A stretch of DNA of 64,000 nucleotides from Allomesorhizobium camelthorni (GCF_011045125.1 NZ_JAAKZF010000001.1:1-64000); one strand, 5' to 3'. Numbered from the stretch's first letter, positions 1-8,536 are shown. Notes: generated from the letters alone by a model not told the origin. A program made the numbers and translations.

Positions 1-172
1 GCTGCAACACTATTGCGAGCACCACAAAACCCGCCAGCCCTGCAATGAAGATGAGGCGCCGCGCTCGCGTTCTGAGGATGATTTCACCTTGGCGCGCCTT
101 CTCCGCCGGATAGGTAAATTGCTCGGAATCGTCGTCCTTGCCATGGCTTTCAAAACGCGGAGCGGCTCTCAC
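1..172 (-). CDS. small single-pass membrane protein, C-terminus cut by window edge
   Basis: The frame opens at a GTG (172-170) that overlaps the TGA of the upstream DUF892 gene in a GTGA arrangement, so the two are probably translationally coupled. The 57 visible codons give a charged N-terminal half containing YPAEKARQGEIILRTRARR, followed by a hydrophobic stretch from about residue 40 to the window edge. That is the layout of a short inner-membrane protein, N-terminus in the cytoplasm by the positive-inside rule. I recognise this as a small conserved rhizobial protein with no assigned function, sometimes mislabelled as a transporter component. The stop codon lies outside the window. Confidence 0.7.
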   Translation of the reverse strand, partial: MRAAPRFESHGKDDDSEQFTYPAEKARQGEIILRTRARRLIFIAGLAGFVVLAIVLQ

Positions 173-663
173 GCCGCTACCGCATCCGGATTTACTTCAC
201 TTTTGGCCAATTGGGTCAGCAGGACGTCCGTCTGCTTCTCCTCTTCAAGGCTCCTGTGCAGGATCCGCTGATCGTCGCGCAGGTCCAACTGGCCCGCGAG
301 AGCCGCGGCGGTCCCATATGCCGCGATCTCATAATGTTCGAGCCTCTGAGCGGAAGCGATCAGGCCCGCATCGCGGAGGTCGTTTCCCTTCAGCATGCTG
401 AGCATTTTCTCGGTTTCGTGGATGAGCGCCTGCATCGCCTGATCGGTGTGCGCCCTGGGTTCGGCGCCGTGCTTCTGCAGAAGCGAGACGAGACGTTCCT
501 TCTGAACCTCGGTTTGCTCGCGGTGGTGGAGCAGCGCGTCCTTCAAAGTCGGATGCGACGCCACTTCCGCCATCTGCAGCAACGATTCCCCGAGTTGACT
601 TTCAGTGCTCACAAGCTCCTGGAGTTCGGCAAGATACATGTCCTTGAAAGTGGTGATTTCCAT
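169..663 (-). CDS. YciF/YciE-type DUF892 ferritin-like protein
   Basis: The 164-residue protein is all-helical and matches the DUF892 (YciE/YciF) family, a ferritin-like four-helix bundle linked to general stress. The opening ITTFKDMYLAELQELVSTE and the late ASAQRLEHYEIAAYGTA segment carry the Glu/His residues that ferritin-like folds use for a di-metal site. It contains no signal peptide, so it should be cytosolic. Length is normal for the family. The start is an ATG with AAGGATCACC upstream. A GGAAC-N16-AGTT pair 80-105 bp upstream resembles an EcfG general-stress promoter, which fits this family in Alphaproteobacteria. Confidence 0.85.
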   Translation of the reverse strand: MEITTFKDMYLAELQELVSTESQLGESLLQMAEVASHPTLKDALLHHREQTEVQKERLVSLLQKHGAEPRAHTDQAMQALIHETEKMLSMLKGNDLRDAGLIASAQRLEHYEIAAYGTAAALAGQLDLRDDQRILHRSLEEEKQTDVLLTQLAKSEVNPDAVAA

Positions 664-743
664 GATGGTGATCCTTTCGGCTCGAGCCGCCGAAATCCCC
701 GCAAGATACGGCGGTACTTCGATAGGGGGAGTTCTGATACCCT

Positions 744-768
744 AACTGGATCGCGGGCCGCTGGTTCC
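744..768 (-). promoter_or_regulatory. candidate EcfG (general stress) promoter for the DUF892 gene
   Basis: On the minus strand GGAAC (768-764) is followed after 16 bases by AGTT (747-744). The alphaproteobacterial EcfG consensus is GGAAC-N16/17-cGTT, so the -35 is perfect and the -10 deviates at its first base. It lies about 80 bp upstream of the ATG. The match is short enough to occur by chance. Confidence 0.4.
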
Positions 769-810
769 ATCGGAATCCGGGCTGTCGGACCTCGTCAACG
801 GCCATGTTCT

Positions 811-1905
811 TCACCACAAGACAGCGAGACGGCCGTCGTTCCCAAGCATGACTTGGGTGCCGAAGGGCGAACACTCGCGCTCAAGCATGGCCGCGAGCCA
901 GTCGGCATCTTCGGGCGGGGCGCGGTTGAGCTGGAATTTGCGGAGCCGGAACGGCACCAGATCGAGCGAAAGAAGCGTGCCATCCGGCATCGAAAGCCGC
1001 GGCAGATACATTAGTGCCAGATCGCCCCGGAAGTCCTCGTACCCCGTGATTCCTTCATAGTCGGTGAGGAAGTCGCCGCATCCGTAGAGGATCAGCCTGC
1101 CGTCATGGATTTCGATCGGCTTCGGGTGATGGGAGGAGTGCCCGTGCACGATATCGAAACCTGCGGTGTCGATCAGAGCATGGGCAAAAGCGCGTTCCTC
1201 CGCGGCGACTTCGTAGCCCCAGTTGCTACCCCAATGTATCGAAGCCACCGCGATATCCCCAGGCTGTTTTATACTCTCGACGGATCGGGCGATTTGCTCG
1301 AGGGACCGGGCCGAGACATCCACGAGCAGGTTGACCCCCAGCTTGTAGGCTCCGGCTGCCCATGAAAGCGGAATGCCGCTGGTCTCGAGCCCGAAGCCAA
1401 AGACAAGCACGCGGCTTCCCGCTCCCGCTTCGATCACGCAAGGCGCCGCCGCCTCATCCGCGTCAAGCCCGGCGCCGGCATAGGCGAGGCCGGCATTGCG
1501 CAGCACATCAAGGGTTTCGATAAGGCCGGGCTCATCCCAGTCGAGCACGTGATTGTTGGCGAGCACGCAGCAGCTTACCCGCGCCGCATCAAGGCAGCCG
1601 ATGTTTGCGGGGTGCATCTTGTAATTGATGCCCTTGGGCACCGGCTGGCGGCTGGTGGTAACGCTGGTCTCCAGATTGATAATCCGCGCGTCGGGAGCTT
1701 CACGGTCCAATTCGGCGAGCGCATCGCCCCAGACATAAGTGTCCTCGACCATCCTCGGGATCGGGCCGTTGATGCGTTCGGCAAGCTCCACATAGGTCGT
1801 CGCGGATTTGACGTAGCGCTCGTAAAGCTGCGGATCGCCCGGATTGGAGAGGATCTGGTCTATGCCGCGCCCGAGCATGACATCGCCGCACAGAAACAGC
1901 TTCAT
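811..1905 (-). CDS. CapA family (PGA_cap) calcineurin-like phosphoesterase
   Basis: The 364-residue protein belongs to the CapA/PgsA-like family, whose fold is that of metallophosphoesterases. Motifs seen are GDVMLGR at residues 7-13, NLETSVT, the metal-site block ANNHVLDWDEPGL, HWGSNWG, and GHSSHHPKP near the C-terminus. An upstream extension of the frame is possible, but I chose the internal ATG at 1905 because AGGGGAAGC precedes it and the product then begins at the usual MKLFLCGDVML. No signal peptide is evident, unlike Bacillus CapA, so a role in capsule synthesis should not be assumed. The substrate is unknown. The gene stands alone between DUF892 and the transporter. Confidence 0.8.
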   Translation of the reverse strand: MKLFLCGDVMLGRGIDQILSNPGDPQLYERYVKSATTYVELAERINGPIPRMVEDTYVWGDALAELDREAPDARIINLETSVTTSRQPVPKGINYKMHPANIGCLDAARVSCCVLANNHVLDWDEPGLIETLDVLRNAGLAYAGAGLDADEAAAPCVIEAGAGSRVLVFGFGLETSGIPLSWAAGAYKLGVNLLVDVSARSLEQIARSVESIKQPGDIAVASIHWGSNWGYEVAAEERAFAHALIDTAGFDIVHGHSSHHPKPIEIHDGRLILYGCGDFLTDYEGITGYEDFRGDLALMYLPRLSMPDGTLLSLDLVPFRLRKFQLNRAPPEDADWLAAMLERECSPFGTQVMLGNDGRLAVLW

Positions 1906-2050
1906 GCTTCCCCTGGAGGGCTGCTCAGGTTCCGGGGCTGACCCGGTACGGATCGCGACCTGCGGCATCGGTCTTGTGCGCCTCGCATCCTCCGAAAAAG
2001 CAGGATATTTCCTGTTCTGCGGACAATGCAATCCATCCGCCGGATTGCGG

Positions 2051-3496
2051 TTAACCGGCAGGACTGAAGGCTATCATGCTGACGATGATGAAGGCCGGTA
2101 CCAGCACTGCGCTCGACCACAGCATATAGCCGAAGAAGCTGGGCATGCGCACGCCCTGCTGGCGGGCGATGGCGTAGACCATGAAATTCGGCGCGTTGCC
2201 GATATAGGTGTTGGCGCCCATGAACACCGCGCCCGCAGAAATCGCCGCAAGCGTGGTGCCGAGCGTTGTCATCAGCACTCCCGGGTCGCCGCCGGCGAGT
2301 TCGAAGAAGACCAGATAGGTTGGCGCATTGTCGAGGAATGACGACAATATGCCGGTCATCCAGAAATAGGCGAAGTCGTTAGGCCCGCCGGCCGGCCCGG
2401 TCACCAGCCCGACCAGCGGCGCGAGCGCGCCGTCGAGGCCGGCTCGCAGGATCGCGATGACCGGGATGATGCAAATGAAGATGCCGGCAAACAGCTTCGC
2501 CACTTCGAGGATCGGCCCCCAGTTGAAGCCGTTGGCGCGGCGGTATTCCTTTTTGGTGATGTAGAGCGAGATCAGCGCCAGCGCCACGATGACGCCGTCG
2601 CGCACCAGGTTCTGCAACTGCACCTCGACGCCCTCGATTGTGAAGGCTGTTCCGGGCTTCCACACGGCGGACATCAGGATCGCCGCGATCACGCCGGCAA
2701 GCAGCGGGATATTGGCAAGCCCGCGGATGCGCACCTTCTTGTCCGGCGTCGGATCCTTGATCTTCGGCATGCCTTCCTCGCGGATGTGCAGGAAAATATC
2801 GATGACGACGAAGGCCACGAGCACGAGCCCGCCGACCATCAGTGTTTCGGCCCAGAGGTTGGCGGTCGTCCAGAAGAAGTCGACGCCGCGAAGGAAGCCG
2901 ACGAACAGCGGCGGATCGCCGAGCGGGGTGAGCGAACCGCCGATGTTGGAAACCAGGAAGATGAAGAACACGATGACATGGGCGTTGAACGGCCGATTGT
3001 CATTGGCACGTATCATCGGCCGGATCATGATCATCGATGCGCCGGTGGTGCCCACTACCGAGGCAAGGCAAGCCCCAATCACCAGCAGCAGGACATTCAT
3101 GGCGGGCGTCCCATGGATGTTGCCCGCGACGAGGATGCCGCCCGAAATGGTGAACAGGGCGAACAACAGGATGATGAACGACATGTATTCGAGGAGCACC
3201 GTATGCAGGACGGCTCCCATCGTCGTCTCCGTCCCGAACGACAGCGCCATCGGCAAAACGGCCAGCGCCGACCAGACGGCGGTCATCTTGCCGTAGTGGT
3301 GCTCCCAGAAATGTGGGTAAAGCAGCGGCCCGGTGGCGATCGAGAGCAGGATGCCGGCGAAAGGCAGCGCCCAGAGCAATGACATGGTCGAGCCGGGAAG
3401 GCCGTGCACTTCCGCCGCCGAGGCCGGAGCCACCGTCGCTGCCAAAGCAAGGACAAACGCGCCGGCGGCCGCCGCCGCATTGCTCGATACCTTCAT
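2051..3496 (-). CDS. ArsB/NhaD superfamily ion transporter (sodium:proton antiporter / CitMHS-like)
   Basis: This 481-residue protein has an N-terminal signal-like segment ending near ASAAE, then roughly eleven to twelve hydrophobic helices. The conserved loop SNIGGSLTPLGDPPLFVGF is typical of the ion-transporter superfamily that includes NhaD antiporters and citrate carriers, where it contributes to the substrate site. It is expected in the inner membrane, exchanging Na+ for H+ or moving a dicarboxylate. The family match supports the fold but does not settle the substrate. The ATG at 3496 has a strong GGGGAGAGA ribosome site. No partner genes adjoin it. Confidence 0.78.
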   Translation of the reverse strand: MKVSSNAAAAAGAFVLALAATVAPASAAEVHGLPGSTMSLLWALPFAGILLSIATGPLLYPHFWEHHYGKMTAVWSALAVLPMALSFGTETTMGAVLHTVLLEYMSFIILLFALFTISGGILVAGNIHGTPAMNVLLLVIGACLASVVGTTGASMIMIRPMIRANDNRPFNAHVIVFFIFLVSNIGGSLTPLGDPPLFVGFLRGVDFFWTTANLWAETLMVGGLVLVAFVVIDIFLHIREEGMPKIKDPTPDKKVRIRGLANIPLLAGVIAAILMSAVWKPGTAFTIEGVEVQLQNLVRDGVIVALALISLYITKKEYRRANGFNWGPILEVAKLFAGIFICIIPVIAILRAGLDGALAPLVGLVTGPAGGPNDFAYFWMTGILSSFLDNAPTYLVFFELAGGDPGVLMTTLGTTLAAISAGAVFMGANTYIGNAPNFMVYAIARQQGVRMPSFFGYMLWSSAVLVPAFIIVSMIAFSPAG

Positions 3497-3637
3497 TCGA
3501 TTCTCTCCCCCCGCATCGTATTAGCCGGCGTCTAGCATAGCGGGGTGCCAGCGCCAAATCGCCCTGCGCCCCTTTGACAATGTGCCGCGCCAGGCCGATT
3601 AACAGGGGCGGAAATTGCAGCCCAAGGCAGGCCGGGA

Positions 3638-3931
3638 ATGTCGTTCTTTGCGTCACGCTGGCGCGGCGAAGCGCCGCTCGATCGCCTGTTCTGGCGCGAC
3701 ATGGTGCTGGTCGGAACCGTGCTCAATGTGGCGGCTTTGGTGACAGCACTCCTGTTGCTTGGGTTGAAAGTGTCGCCTGTCGTCGCCGTGGCCGTGTATT
3801 TTTCGCCGGTACCCTACAATATCTTCCTGTTCGCCGCCGTCTGGCGCACGGCGGAAGCCACCGGGAACGCCAGGGCGGCCTTCTTCAGGAGCGCAGCGCT
3901 GATTTGGGTGGTCGCGGCGACCATCCTCTGA
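3638..3931 (+). CDS. small inner-membrane protein, function unknown
   Basis: The 97-residue product has three hydrophobic stretches (about residues 20-42, 44-60 and 80-97) separated by short charged loops, with RWRGEAPLDRLFWRD at the cytoplasmic N-terminus. Nothing identifies a function. The gene is divergent from the transporter and converges on the MBL hydrolase with an 8-base gap, so both ends are constrained by neighbours. An AGGCCGGGA sequence precedes the ATG. I believe it is real because of its composition and membrane topology, but family assignment is not possible by eye. Confidence 0.6.
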   Translation: MSFFASRWRGEAPLDRLFWRDMVLVGTVLNVAALVTALLLLGLKVSPVVAVAVYFSPVPYNIFLFAAVWRTAEATGNARAAFFRSAALIWVVAATIL

Positions 3932-3941
3932 CCGTCGCCGA

Positions 3942-4739
3942 TCACGCGATGGCCGAGAGATAACGGTCGACCGACACAGCCATCGCCTGCTTGCCGCCGC
4001 CGATAACGTTTGTGTTCCACCAGGCGCCGTAGATGTCGTCGAAATCGAATGGCTCGACCGCCGCGGCGATCTTGCGCACGGTCGCCGCGTTCAGCGGGAT
4101 GTAATTGGGATAGCTGTACATGAAGCTGACATGGCGGCGGGTCGGCACGACCTGCAGAATGTCGCCGGCGAGAATGGCGTTTCCCTTGTCGCGCTTCCAG
4201 TGCAGCACCTGGCCGCCGGCGAAATGCCCGCCGCAGCGGATGAGCGTCAGCGACGGGTTGATGGCGAGCGTTTCGCCTTCCCAGCAGACGATCGAGGGAT
4301 GCGGCCGCATAATCCACTGGCGGTCGTCGGAATGCAGGTAGATCGGCACGCCGCCGAAGGCTTCGCTCCAGTCGACCATCACCGAGTAATAGTGGCTGTG
4401 CGAGATGGCGATCGCCTGCAGACCGCCGCGCCGTGTGATCTCGGCCACTGCCTCGTCGCTGACCATCGAGACGCAGTCCCACAGCACATTGCCGTCCGGC
4501 GTTTCGGCAAGCAGCGCGCGCTGGCCTATGGCGAAGCGTGGCTCGATGCCGAAGGCGAGCACGCCCGTATCCTCCCGCATCACCAACTGGTGCTTCCTTG
4601 CGAGCTCGCGCGCCGACGTCCAGGCTTGCCCTTCCCAGCGCACATATTGCCGCTCGTCCTCGCAGACCGGGCAGCGCTCAGGAGGCGTATCGCGTTTCGC
4701 GAACTGAACGCCGCATTGAAGGCAGATGAAGCAGGTCAT
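3942..4739 (-). CDS. MBL-fold metallo-hydrolase with N-terminal zinc ribbon
   Basis: The protein (265 aa) starts at the ATG at 4739, giving MTCFICLQCGVQF. Two Cys pairs, CLQC and CPVC within the first 26 residues, form a rubredoxin-like zinc ribbon. A metallo-beta-lactamase domain follows. Its usual HxHxDH metal motif is altered to HSHYYS (ISHSHYYSVMVDW), while GGHFAGGQVLHW and LAGDILQV supply the later histidine and aspartate. Similar degenerate MBL proteins are common in Alphaproteobacteria and their substrates are unknown. It is the last gene of a packed minus-strand block, seven bases after msrB, so it may be co-transcribed with oxidative-damage repair. Confidence 0.75.
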   Translation of the reverse strand: MTCFICLQCGVQFAKRDTPPERCPVCEDERQYVRWEGQAWTSARELARKHQLVMREDTGVLAFGIEPRFAIGQRALLAETPDGNVLWDCVSMVSDEAVAEITRRGGLQAIAISHSHYYSVMVDWSEAFGGVPIYLHSDDRQWIMRPHPSIVCWEGETLAINPSLTLIRCGGHFAGGQVLHWKRDKGNAILAGDILQVVPTRRHVSFMYSYPNYIPLNAATVRKIAAAVEPFDFDDIYGAWWNTNVIGGGKQAMAVSVDRYLSAIA

Positions 4740-4746
4740 GCCGCTC

Positions 4747-5151
4747 TCAGGCAGCCGGCTCGAAGTTGAGCGCCACGCCGTTGATGCAGTAGCGGAGATA
4801 GGTCGGCGGCGGGCCATCTTCGAAGACGTGGCCGAGATGGCTTCCGCAGCGGGCGCAGTGGACTTCGGTGCGGGCCATGCCGAGGCTGCGGTCGGTCGTC
4901 GTCTCCACGGAGCCCGGGACCGGATCGTTGAAGCTCGGCCAACCGGTGCCGCTTTCGAATTTCAGCTTCGATTCGAACAGCGGCTGGTCGCAGCCGGCGC
5001 ATTTGAAGGTGCCGGCGCGCTTTTCGTAGAGCAGGGCGCAACTGCCGGGGCGCTCGGTGCCGTGCTGGCGCATGATGTAATATTGCTCGGGCGTCAGCTT
5101 CTCGCGCCATTCGGCGTCGGTGCGGGTGACGGGGTAGCGATGCTCGTCCAT
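4747..5151 (-). CDS. msrB: peptide-methionine (R)-S-oxide reductase MsrB
   Basis: MsrB reduces methionine-R-sulfoxide in oxidised proteins using thioredoxin. All hallmarks are present in 134 residues: zinc-binding Cys51/Cys54 (CAGC) and Cys99/Cys102 (CARC), the SGTGWPSF motif, GHVFEDGP, and the catalytic Cys122 in RYCINGVALNF. Cysteine is used rather than selenocysteine. The length matches single-domain MsrB, with no fused MsrA. It sits in the middle of a tight block between a hypothetical gene upstream and an MBL hydrolase seven bases downstream. No export signal is present, so it acts in the cytosol. Confidence 0.95.
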   Translation of the reverse strand: MDEHRYPVTRTDAEWREKLTPEQYYIMRQHGTERPGSCALLYEKRAGTFKCAGCDQPLFESKLKFESGTGWPSFNDPVPGSVETTTDRSLGMARTEVHCARCGSHLGHVFEDGPPPTYLRYCINGVALNFEPAA

Positions 5152-5208
5152 GATTTTTCCCTGCTGCTATTCGCCTTCGCCCCAATATAGGTTGGGCAAA
5201 CGCCTGTT

Positions 5209-5559
5209 TCACCGATCCGGATCGTCCCTCGGTTCATAGTACCAAGGTGTTTTCGGGTTGTCGAAACGGTCGGTGTCAAAAGCAGCTTCAATGTCGGGGG
5301 GCAGAGAGTCTCCCAAGCGGCCATAGTAGTTTTCCCAGATGAGATGAAGCGCTCCACTATCCTTGTTTCCGATGAACCTGCTGACATCCTCAAGCGTCTG
5401 CCAACGCAGCGGCTGGTGGAAAAAGCGGACGAGTTCGCGGAAGGTCTGGAAGGCGTACATGAGATCCCGGAGCGGCACGGAAACAAGCCGATCCTCCGGA
5501 ATTGTATCGAGCCCGTATTCGACCTGTTCCTCGACGTTCGTGTAGCGGTCATCCGGCAT
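5209..5559 (-). CDS. conserved hypothetical protein in the MoxR/VWA block
   Basis: The 116-residue soluble protein has no family I can name. It begins MPDDRYTNVEEQVEYGLD, is acidic at both ends, and has an aromatic-rich middle (FQTFRELVRFFHQPLRW). The ATG at 5559 was preferred over much longer upstream extensions because it follows the VWA stop by two bases and sits in a normal operon position. Its placement directly after the CoxE-like VWA gene suggests an accessory role in the same process, but this is inference from context only. Confidence 0.65.
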   Translation of the reverse strand: MPDDRYTNVEEQVEYGLDTIPEDRLVSVPLRDLMYAFQTFRELVRFFHQPLRWQTLEDVSRFIGNKDSGALHLIWENYYGRLGDSLPPDIEAAFDTDRFDNPKTPWYYEPRDDPDR

Positions 5560-5561
5560 CT

Positions 5562-6764
5562 TCAATGCTTCCTCGACAGTTCCCTGGTGGCGCTTTCCAG
5601 CCCGGCCAGCGTCAGCGGATACATGCGGTTGGCGAAGATCTCGCGGACCATGGCGATAGAATGCGTGTAGCCCCAGTGCTTCTGGGTAATCGGATTCACC
5701 CACACCGCATTCGGCCATTGCTGGAGCACGCGGGCCAGCCAGAGCGCGCCTGGCTCCGGGTTCCAGTGCTCGACCGAGCCGCCGGGATGGGCGATCTCGT
5801 AGGGGCTCATCGATGCGTCGCCAACGAAGATCACCTTGTAGTCGTGGCCGTATTTGTGGAGCACGTCGAAGGTCGGGATCACCTCGGAATGGCGGCGGCG
5901 ATTGTCCTTCCACACGCCCTCGTAGAGGCAGTTGTGGAAGTAGAAATATTCGAGCTGACGGAATTCCGCCCTGACCGCCGAAAACAGCTCCTCGACCACC
6001 TTGATGTGGTCGTCCATCGAGCCGCCGACATCGAAGAACATCAGGAGCTTGACCGCGTTGCGCCGCTCCGGCCGCGTCTTGACGTCGAGATAGCCATGCT
6101 CGGCCGTAGCGTGGATGGTGCCGGGAAGGTCGAACTCCTCCTCCGCGCCCTCGCGCACCCAGCGGCGAAGGCGCTTCAGCGCGATCTTGATGTTGCGCGT
6201 GCCGAGTTCGACGGAATCGTCGAAATTCCTGAACTCGCGCTTGTCCCAAACCTTCACCGCGCGGCGGTGGCGGCTTTCATGCTGGCCGATCCTGACCCCT
6301 TCGGGATTGTAGCCATAGGCGCCGAAGGGCGAGGTGCCGCCCGTGCCGATCCATTTCGATCCGCCCTGATGCCGTCCCTTCTGTTCTTCCAGCCGCTTCT
6401 TCAGCGTCTCCATCAGCTTCTCGAAGCCGCCCAGCGCCTCGACCAGCTTCTTCTCCTCGTCTGTCAGGTGCTTTTCGGCCAGACGGCGCAGCCATTCTTC
6501 CGGGATATTCGCGACGTCGATCCCCGCCTCGCCGGAGACGGCCTCGACGCCCTTGAAGACATGCGAGAAGACCTGGTCGAAGCGGTCGATATGGCGCTCG
6601 TCCTTCACCAGCGCTGACCGGGCGAGATAGTAGAAGCCTTCGACATCGTACTGGACCAGCCCCGCATCCATACCCTCGAGCAGCGTCAGATATTCCCGGA
6701 GCGAAACGGGAATTTTCGCGACTTTCAGTTCGAGGAAGAACGGGACGAACATTGCCGTGCTCAC
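5562..6764 (-). CDS. VWA-domain (CoxE-like) protein, partner of the MoxR ATPase
   Basis: The 400-residue protein carries the N-terminal VPFFLELKVAKIPVSLREYL segment and a C-terminal von Willebrand A domain. In the latter, FDVGGSMDDHIKV (MIDAS DxGGSM) and the later VGDASMSPYEI bind a divalent metal. CoxE-like VWA proteins work with MoxR AAA+ ATPases as metal-dependent chaperones or remodelling factors. The matching MoxR gene is in the same block at 8537, separated by four genes. The GTG start overlaps the upstream stop as GTGA. An ATG four codons later (6752) is an alternative. No signal peptide is present. Confidence 0.85.
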   Translation of the reverse strand: MSTAMFVPFFLELKVAKIPVSLREYLTLLEGMDAGLVQYDVEGFYYLARSALVKDERHIDRFDQVFSHVFKGVEAVSGEAGIDVANIPEEWLRRLAEKHLTDEEKKLVEALGGFEKLMETLKKRLEEQKGRHQGGSKWIGTGGTSPFGAYGYNPEGVRIGQHESRHRRAVKVWDKREFRNFDDSVELGTRNIKIALKRLRRWVREGAEEEFDLPGTIHATAEHGYLDVKTRPERRNAVKLLMFFDVGGSMDDHIKVVEELFSAVRAEFRQLEYFYFHNCLYEGVWKDNRRRHSEVIPTFDVLHKYGHDYKVIFVGDASMSPYEIAHPGGSVEHWNPEPGALWLARVLQQWPNAVWVNPITQKHWGYTHSIAMVREIFANRMYPLTLAGLESATRELSRKH

Positions 6765-7186
6765 GCCTCACGTAGACGGGCGTCCGGCAGCGAGCGCGCC
6801 GCCCAGATGCCGGCGAACATGGCCGGCAGGAAAACCAGCACGCCCGGCGTGGCTAGCCCGAGCGCGGTCAATGCAGGGCCCGGGCAGAAGCCGCCAAGGC
6901 CCCAGCCGATTCCGAAAATGGCGGCTCCGGCGACGAGGCGCCTGTCGATATCCGTCCTGGTCGGCAGGTGGAATGTCCCGGCCAGAACCGGGCGGTCGCG
7001 CTTCAGCACGAGGCGATATCCAGTGAACGCGACCAGCACGGCGCCGGCCATAACAAAGGCCAGCGACGGATCCCAGTTGCCGAAAACATCGAGAAAGTTG
7101 AGGACTTTGGCGGGGTTCGACATGCTGGACACGACAAGGCCGACGCCGAACAGCAGGCCGAGCAGGAGATTGACCAGGAACAACAT
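6761..7186 (-). CDS. YeeE/YedE family (DUF6691) membrane protein, second half of pair
   Basis: This 141-residue protein has four hydrophobic helices and the signature GWGLGGFCPGPALTALG, with a conserved Cys in GFCPGP. These half-size YeeE/YedE proteins occur as adjacent pairs (PmpA/PmpB) thought to form one channel for a sulfur species such as thiosulfate. The upstream neighbour supplies the other half, starting only three bases away. Such pairs often lie beside persulfide or sulfide-handling genes. Here the context is GNATs and the MoxR/VWA genes instead. Confidence 0.83.
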   Translation of the reverse strand: MLFLVNLLLGLLFGVGLVVSSMSNPAKVLNFLDVFGNWDPSLAFVMAGAVLVAFTGYRLVLKRDRPVLAGTFHLPTRTDIDRRLVAGAAIFGIGWGLGGFCPGPALTALGLATPGVLVFLPAMFAGIWAARSLPDARLREA

Positions 7187-7189
7187 CGC

Positions 7190-7618
7190 TCAGCCTCCGA
7201 TCGCATGCCGGACAATGAAGACCGTCGCGAAGGCGGCGGCCATGAAGATGGCCGTCGCGGCAAAAGAGCGCTTCGACAGGCGCGAGAGGCCGCACACGGC
7301 GTGGCCGCTGGTGCAGCCGCCGCCGAGTGCCGCGCCGAAGCCGACCGCGAAACCGGCCGCCGCCATGAGTGGCAGGTTCGACGACACGGTCTGCGCCACA
7401 GGCTGTCCGGTCGCCGCCATGACGGCGAAGGGCGCCAGAACGAGGCCGGCCACGAAGCCGAACGCCGACAGGGCGGAGCGGTCGCCGTAAGGCGGCAGCA
7501 ACCGTGCGGCAATGCCGCTGATGCCGGCGATGCGACCGTCGAGCGCCATCAGCAGAACGGCCGAAAGGCCTATCAATGTCCCGCCGATGAAAGACGCCAG
7601 CGGCGTGAATTCAGTCAT
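7190..7618 (-). CDS. YeeE/YedE family membrane protein, first half of pair
   Basis: The protein (142 aa) contains four to five hydrophobic helices and the family signature GAALGGGCTSGHAVCGLSRLS, where GGCTSGH holds the conserved cysteine. With the next gene it makes a split YeeE/YedE sulfur-transport-like unit. The ATG at 7618 has an AGAGGAGAGA ribosome site and overlaps the upstream GNAT stop as ATGA, so I prefer it to an upstream in-frame codon at 7645. It should be an inner-membrane protein. Transported species is inferred from the family only. Confidence 0.83.
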   Translation of the reverse strand: MTEFTPLASFIGGTLIGLSAVLLMALDGRIAGISGIAARLLPPYGDRSALSAFGFVAGLVLAPFAVMAATGQPVAQTVSSNLPLMAAAGFAVGFGAALGGGCTSGHAVCGLSRLSKRSFAATAIFMAAAFATVFIVRHAIGG

Positions 7619-8088
7619 TCTCTCTCCTCTGTGTCGATGCGCCACAGCAAATCATATTCGATGAAGCCGGTGCGCCGCGCTACCCGGTCGTAGAGTTTTC
7701 GCGCGGTGGCGTTGGTCTCGTGGGTCATCCAGTAGACATTGGCGACGCCCCTGGCCTCGGCATGGGCGCGGACCGCCTCAATCAGCGCCACGCCCGCGCC
7801 GGAGCCGCGCGCGTCCGGATCGGTGAACAGGTCCTGCAGATAGCAATTGCCCTCCAGCGACCAGCACGAGCGGTGATAGAGGAAATGCACCAGGCCGACA
7901 GGCTTGCCGTCGAGGAACGCCAAAAAGCCCTTCGGCTCGAATTCACCCTCAGCGAACAGGCGCTCCCACGTCGTCTGGTAGACCTCCTCCGGAACAGTCG
8001 TCTCGTAGAACTCGAGATAAGCGGTCCACAGCCGCCGCCAATCGGCATGGTCTGATTGTTCGAGCGGCCGGACGGTGATTGCGGTCAT
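7615..8088 (-). CDS. GNAT family N-acetyltransferase (tandem copy 2)
   Basis: The 157-residue protein has the GNAT fold: beta-strand FLDGKPVGLVHFL, then LQDLFTDPDARGSGAGVALIEAV, which contains the acetyl-CoA pyrophosphate loop (RGSGAG), and a late NATARKLYDRVARRTGF helix. It is clearly paralogous to the gene just upstream: both share VRP at the N-terminus, the QDLF(T/A)D loop, and a (Y)W(M/L)T(H/Q) segment. Substrate is unknown. It overlaps the YeeE/YedE start by four bases. Confidence 0.85.
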   Translation of the reverse strand: MTAITVRPLEQSDHADWRRLWTAYLEFYETTVPEEVYQTTWERLFAEGEFEPKGFLAFLDGKPVGLVHFLYHRSCWSLEGNCYLQDLFTDPDARGSGAGVALIEAVRAHAEARGVANVYWMTHETNATARKLYDRVARRTGFIEYDLLWRIDTEERE

Positions 8089-8092
8089 AAAA

Positions 8093-8533
8093 TTACCTTT
8101 GATACTTCATGAAAGGCGTGGCTCGGGCGACGCGGTCATAGAGGTTGCGTGCGGTCGTGTTGGAATCTTGGGTCAACCAGTAGGTCTGCGAAGCATTTTG
8201 CCTATCTGCCTCGCGATAAACCGCTTCGATGAGCGCTCTGCCAACGCCGCGGCCCCGGACGCTCGAATCGGCGAAAAGATCCTGCATATAGCAGCGCGGG
8301 TTCCAGTCGGAGGTTGAGAACACGAAGAAGTAGTGGGCGAGGCCGACGACCTTTCCATCAACTTCCGCAACGAAACCAAAAGGTTCACCGGTTCCGGCAA
8401 CCAGGCGCGACCAGAGCCGTTCAGTGACCCGATCCTCAACGCTTCGCCTGTAGAAAGCGTTGTAGTTTTGCCAGAGTGCATCCCAGCGCGGGTGATCCCC
8501 CGAATGAAATGGACGGACGACAATGGCGGACAT
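8093..8533 (-). CDS. GNAT family N-acetyltransferase (tandem copy 1)
   Basis: This 146-residue GNAT aligns along its length with its downstream neighbour, indicating a tandem duplication. Seen are VDGKVVGLAHYF, MQDLFADSSVRGRGVGRALIEAV with the acetyl-CoA loop RGRGVG, and NTTARNLYDRVARATPFMKY. The two copies have diverged most in the N-terminal substrate region, so they may acetylate different targets. It starts three bases after the moxR stop with an AGGGG ribosome site, which makes it part of the same transcription unit. Confidence 0.85.
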   Translation of the reverse strand: MSAIVVRPFHSGDHPRWDALWQNYNAFYRRSVEDRVTERLWSRLVAGTGEPFGFVAEVDGKVVGLAHYFFVFSTSDWNPRCYMQDLFADSSVRGRGVGRALIEAVYREADRQNASQTYWLTQDSNTTARNLYDRVARATPFMKYQR

Positions 8534-8536
8534 CGG

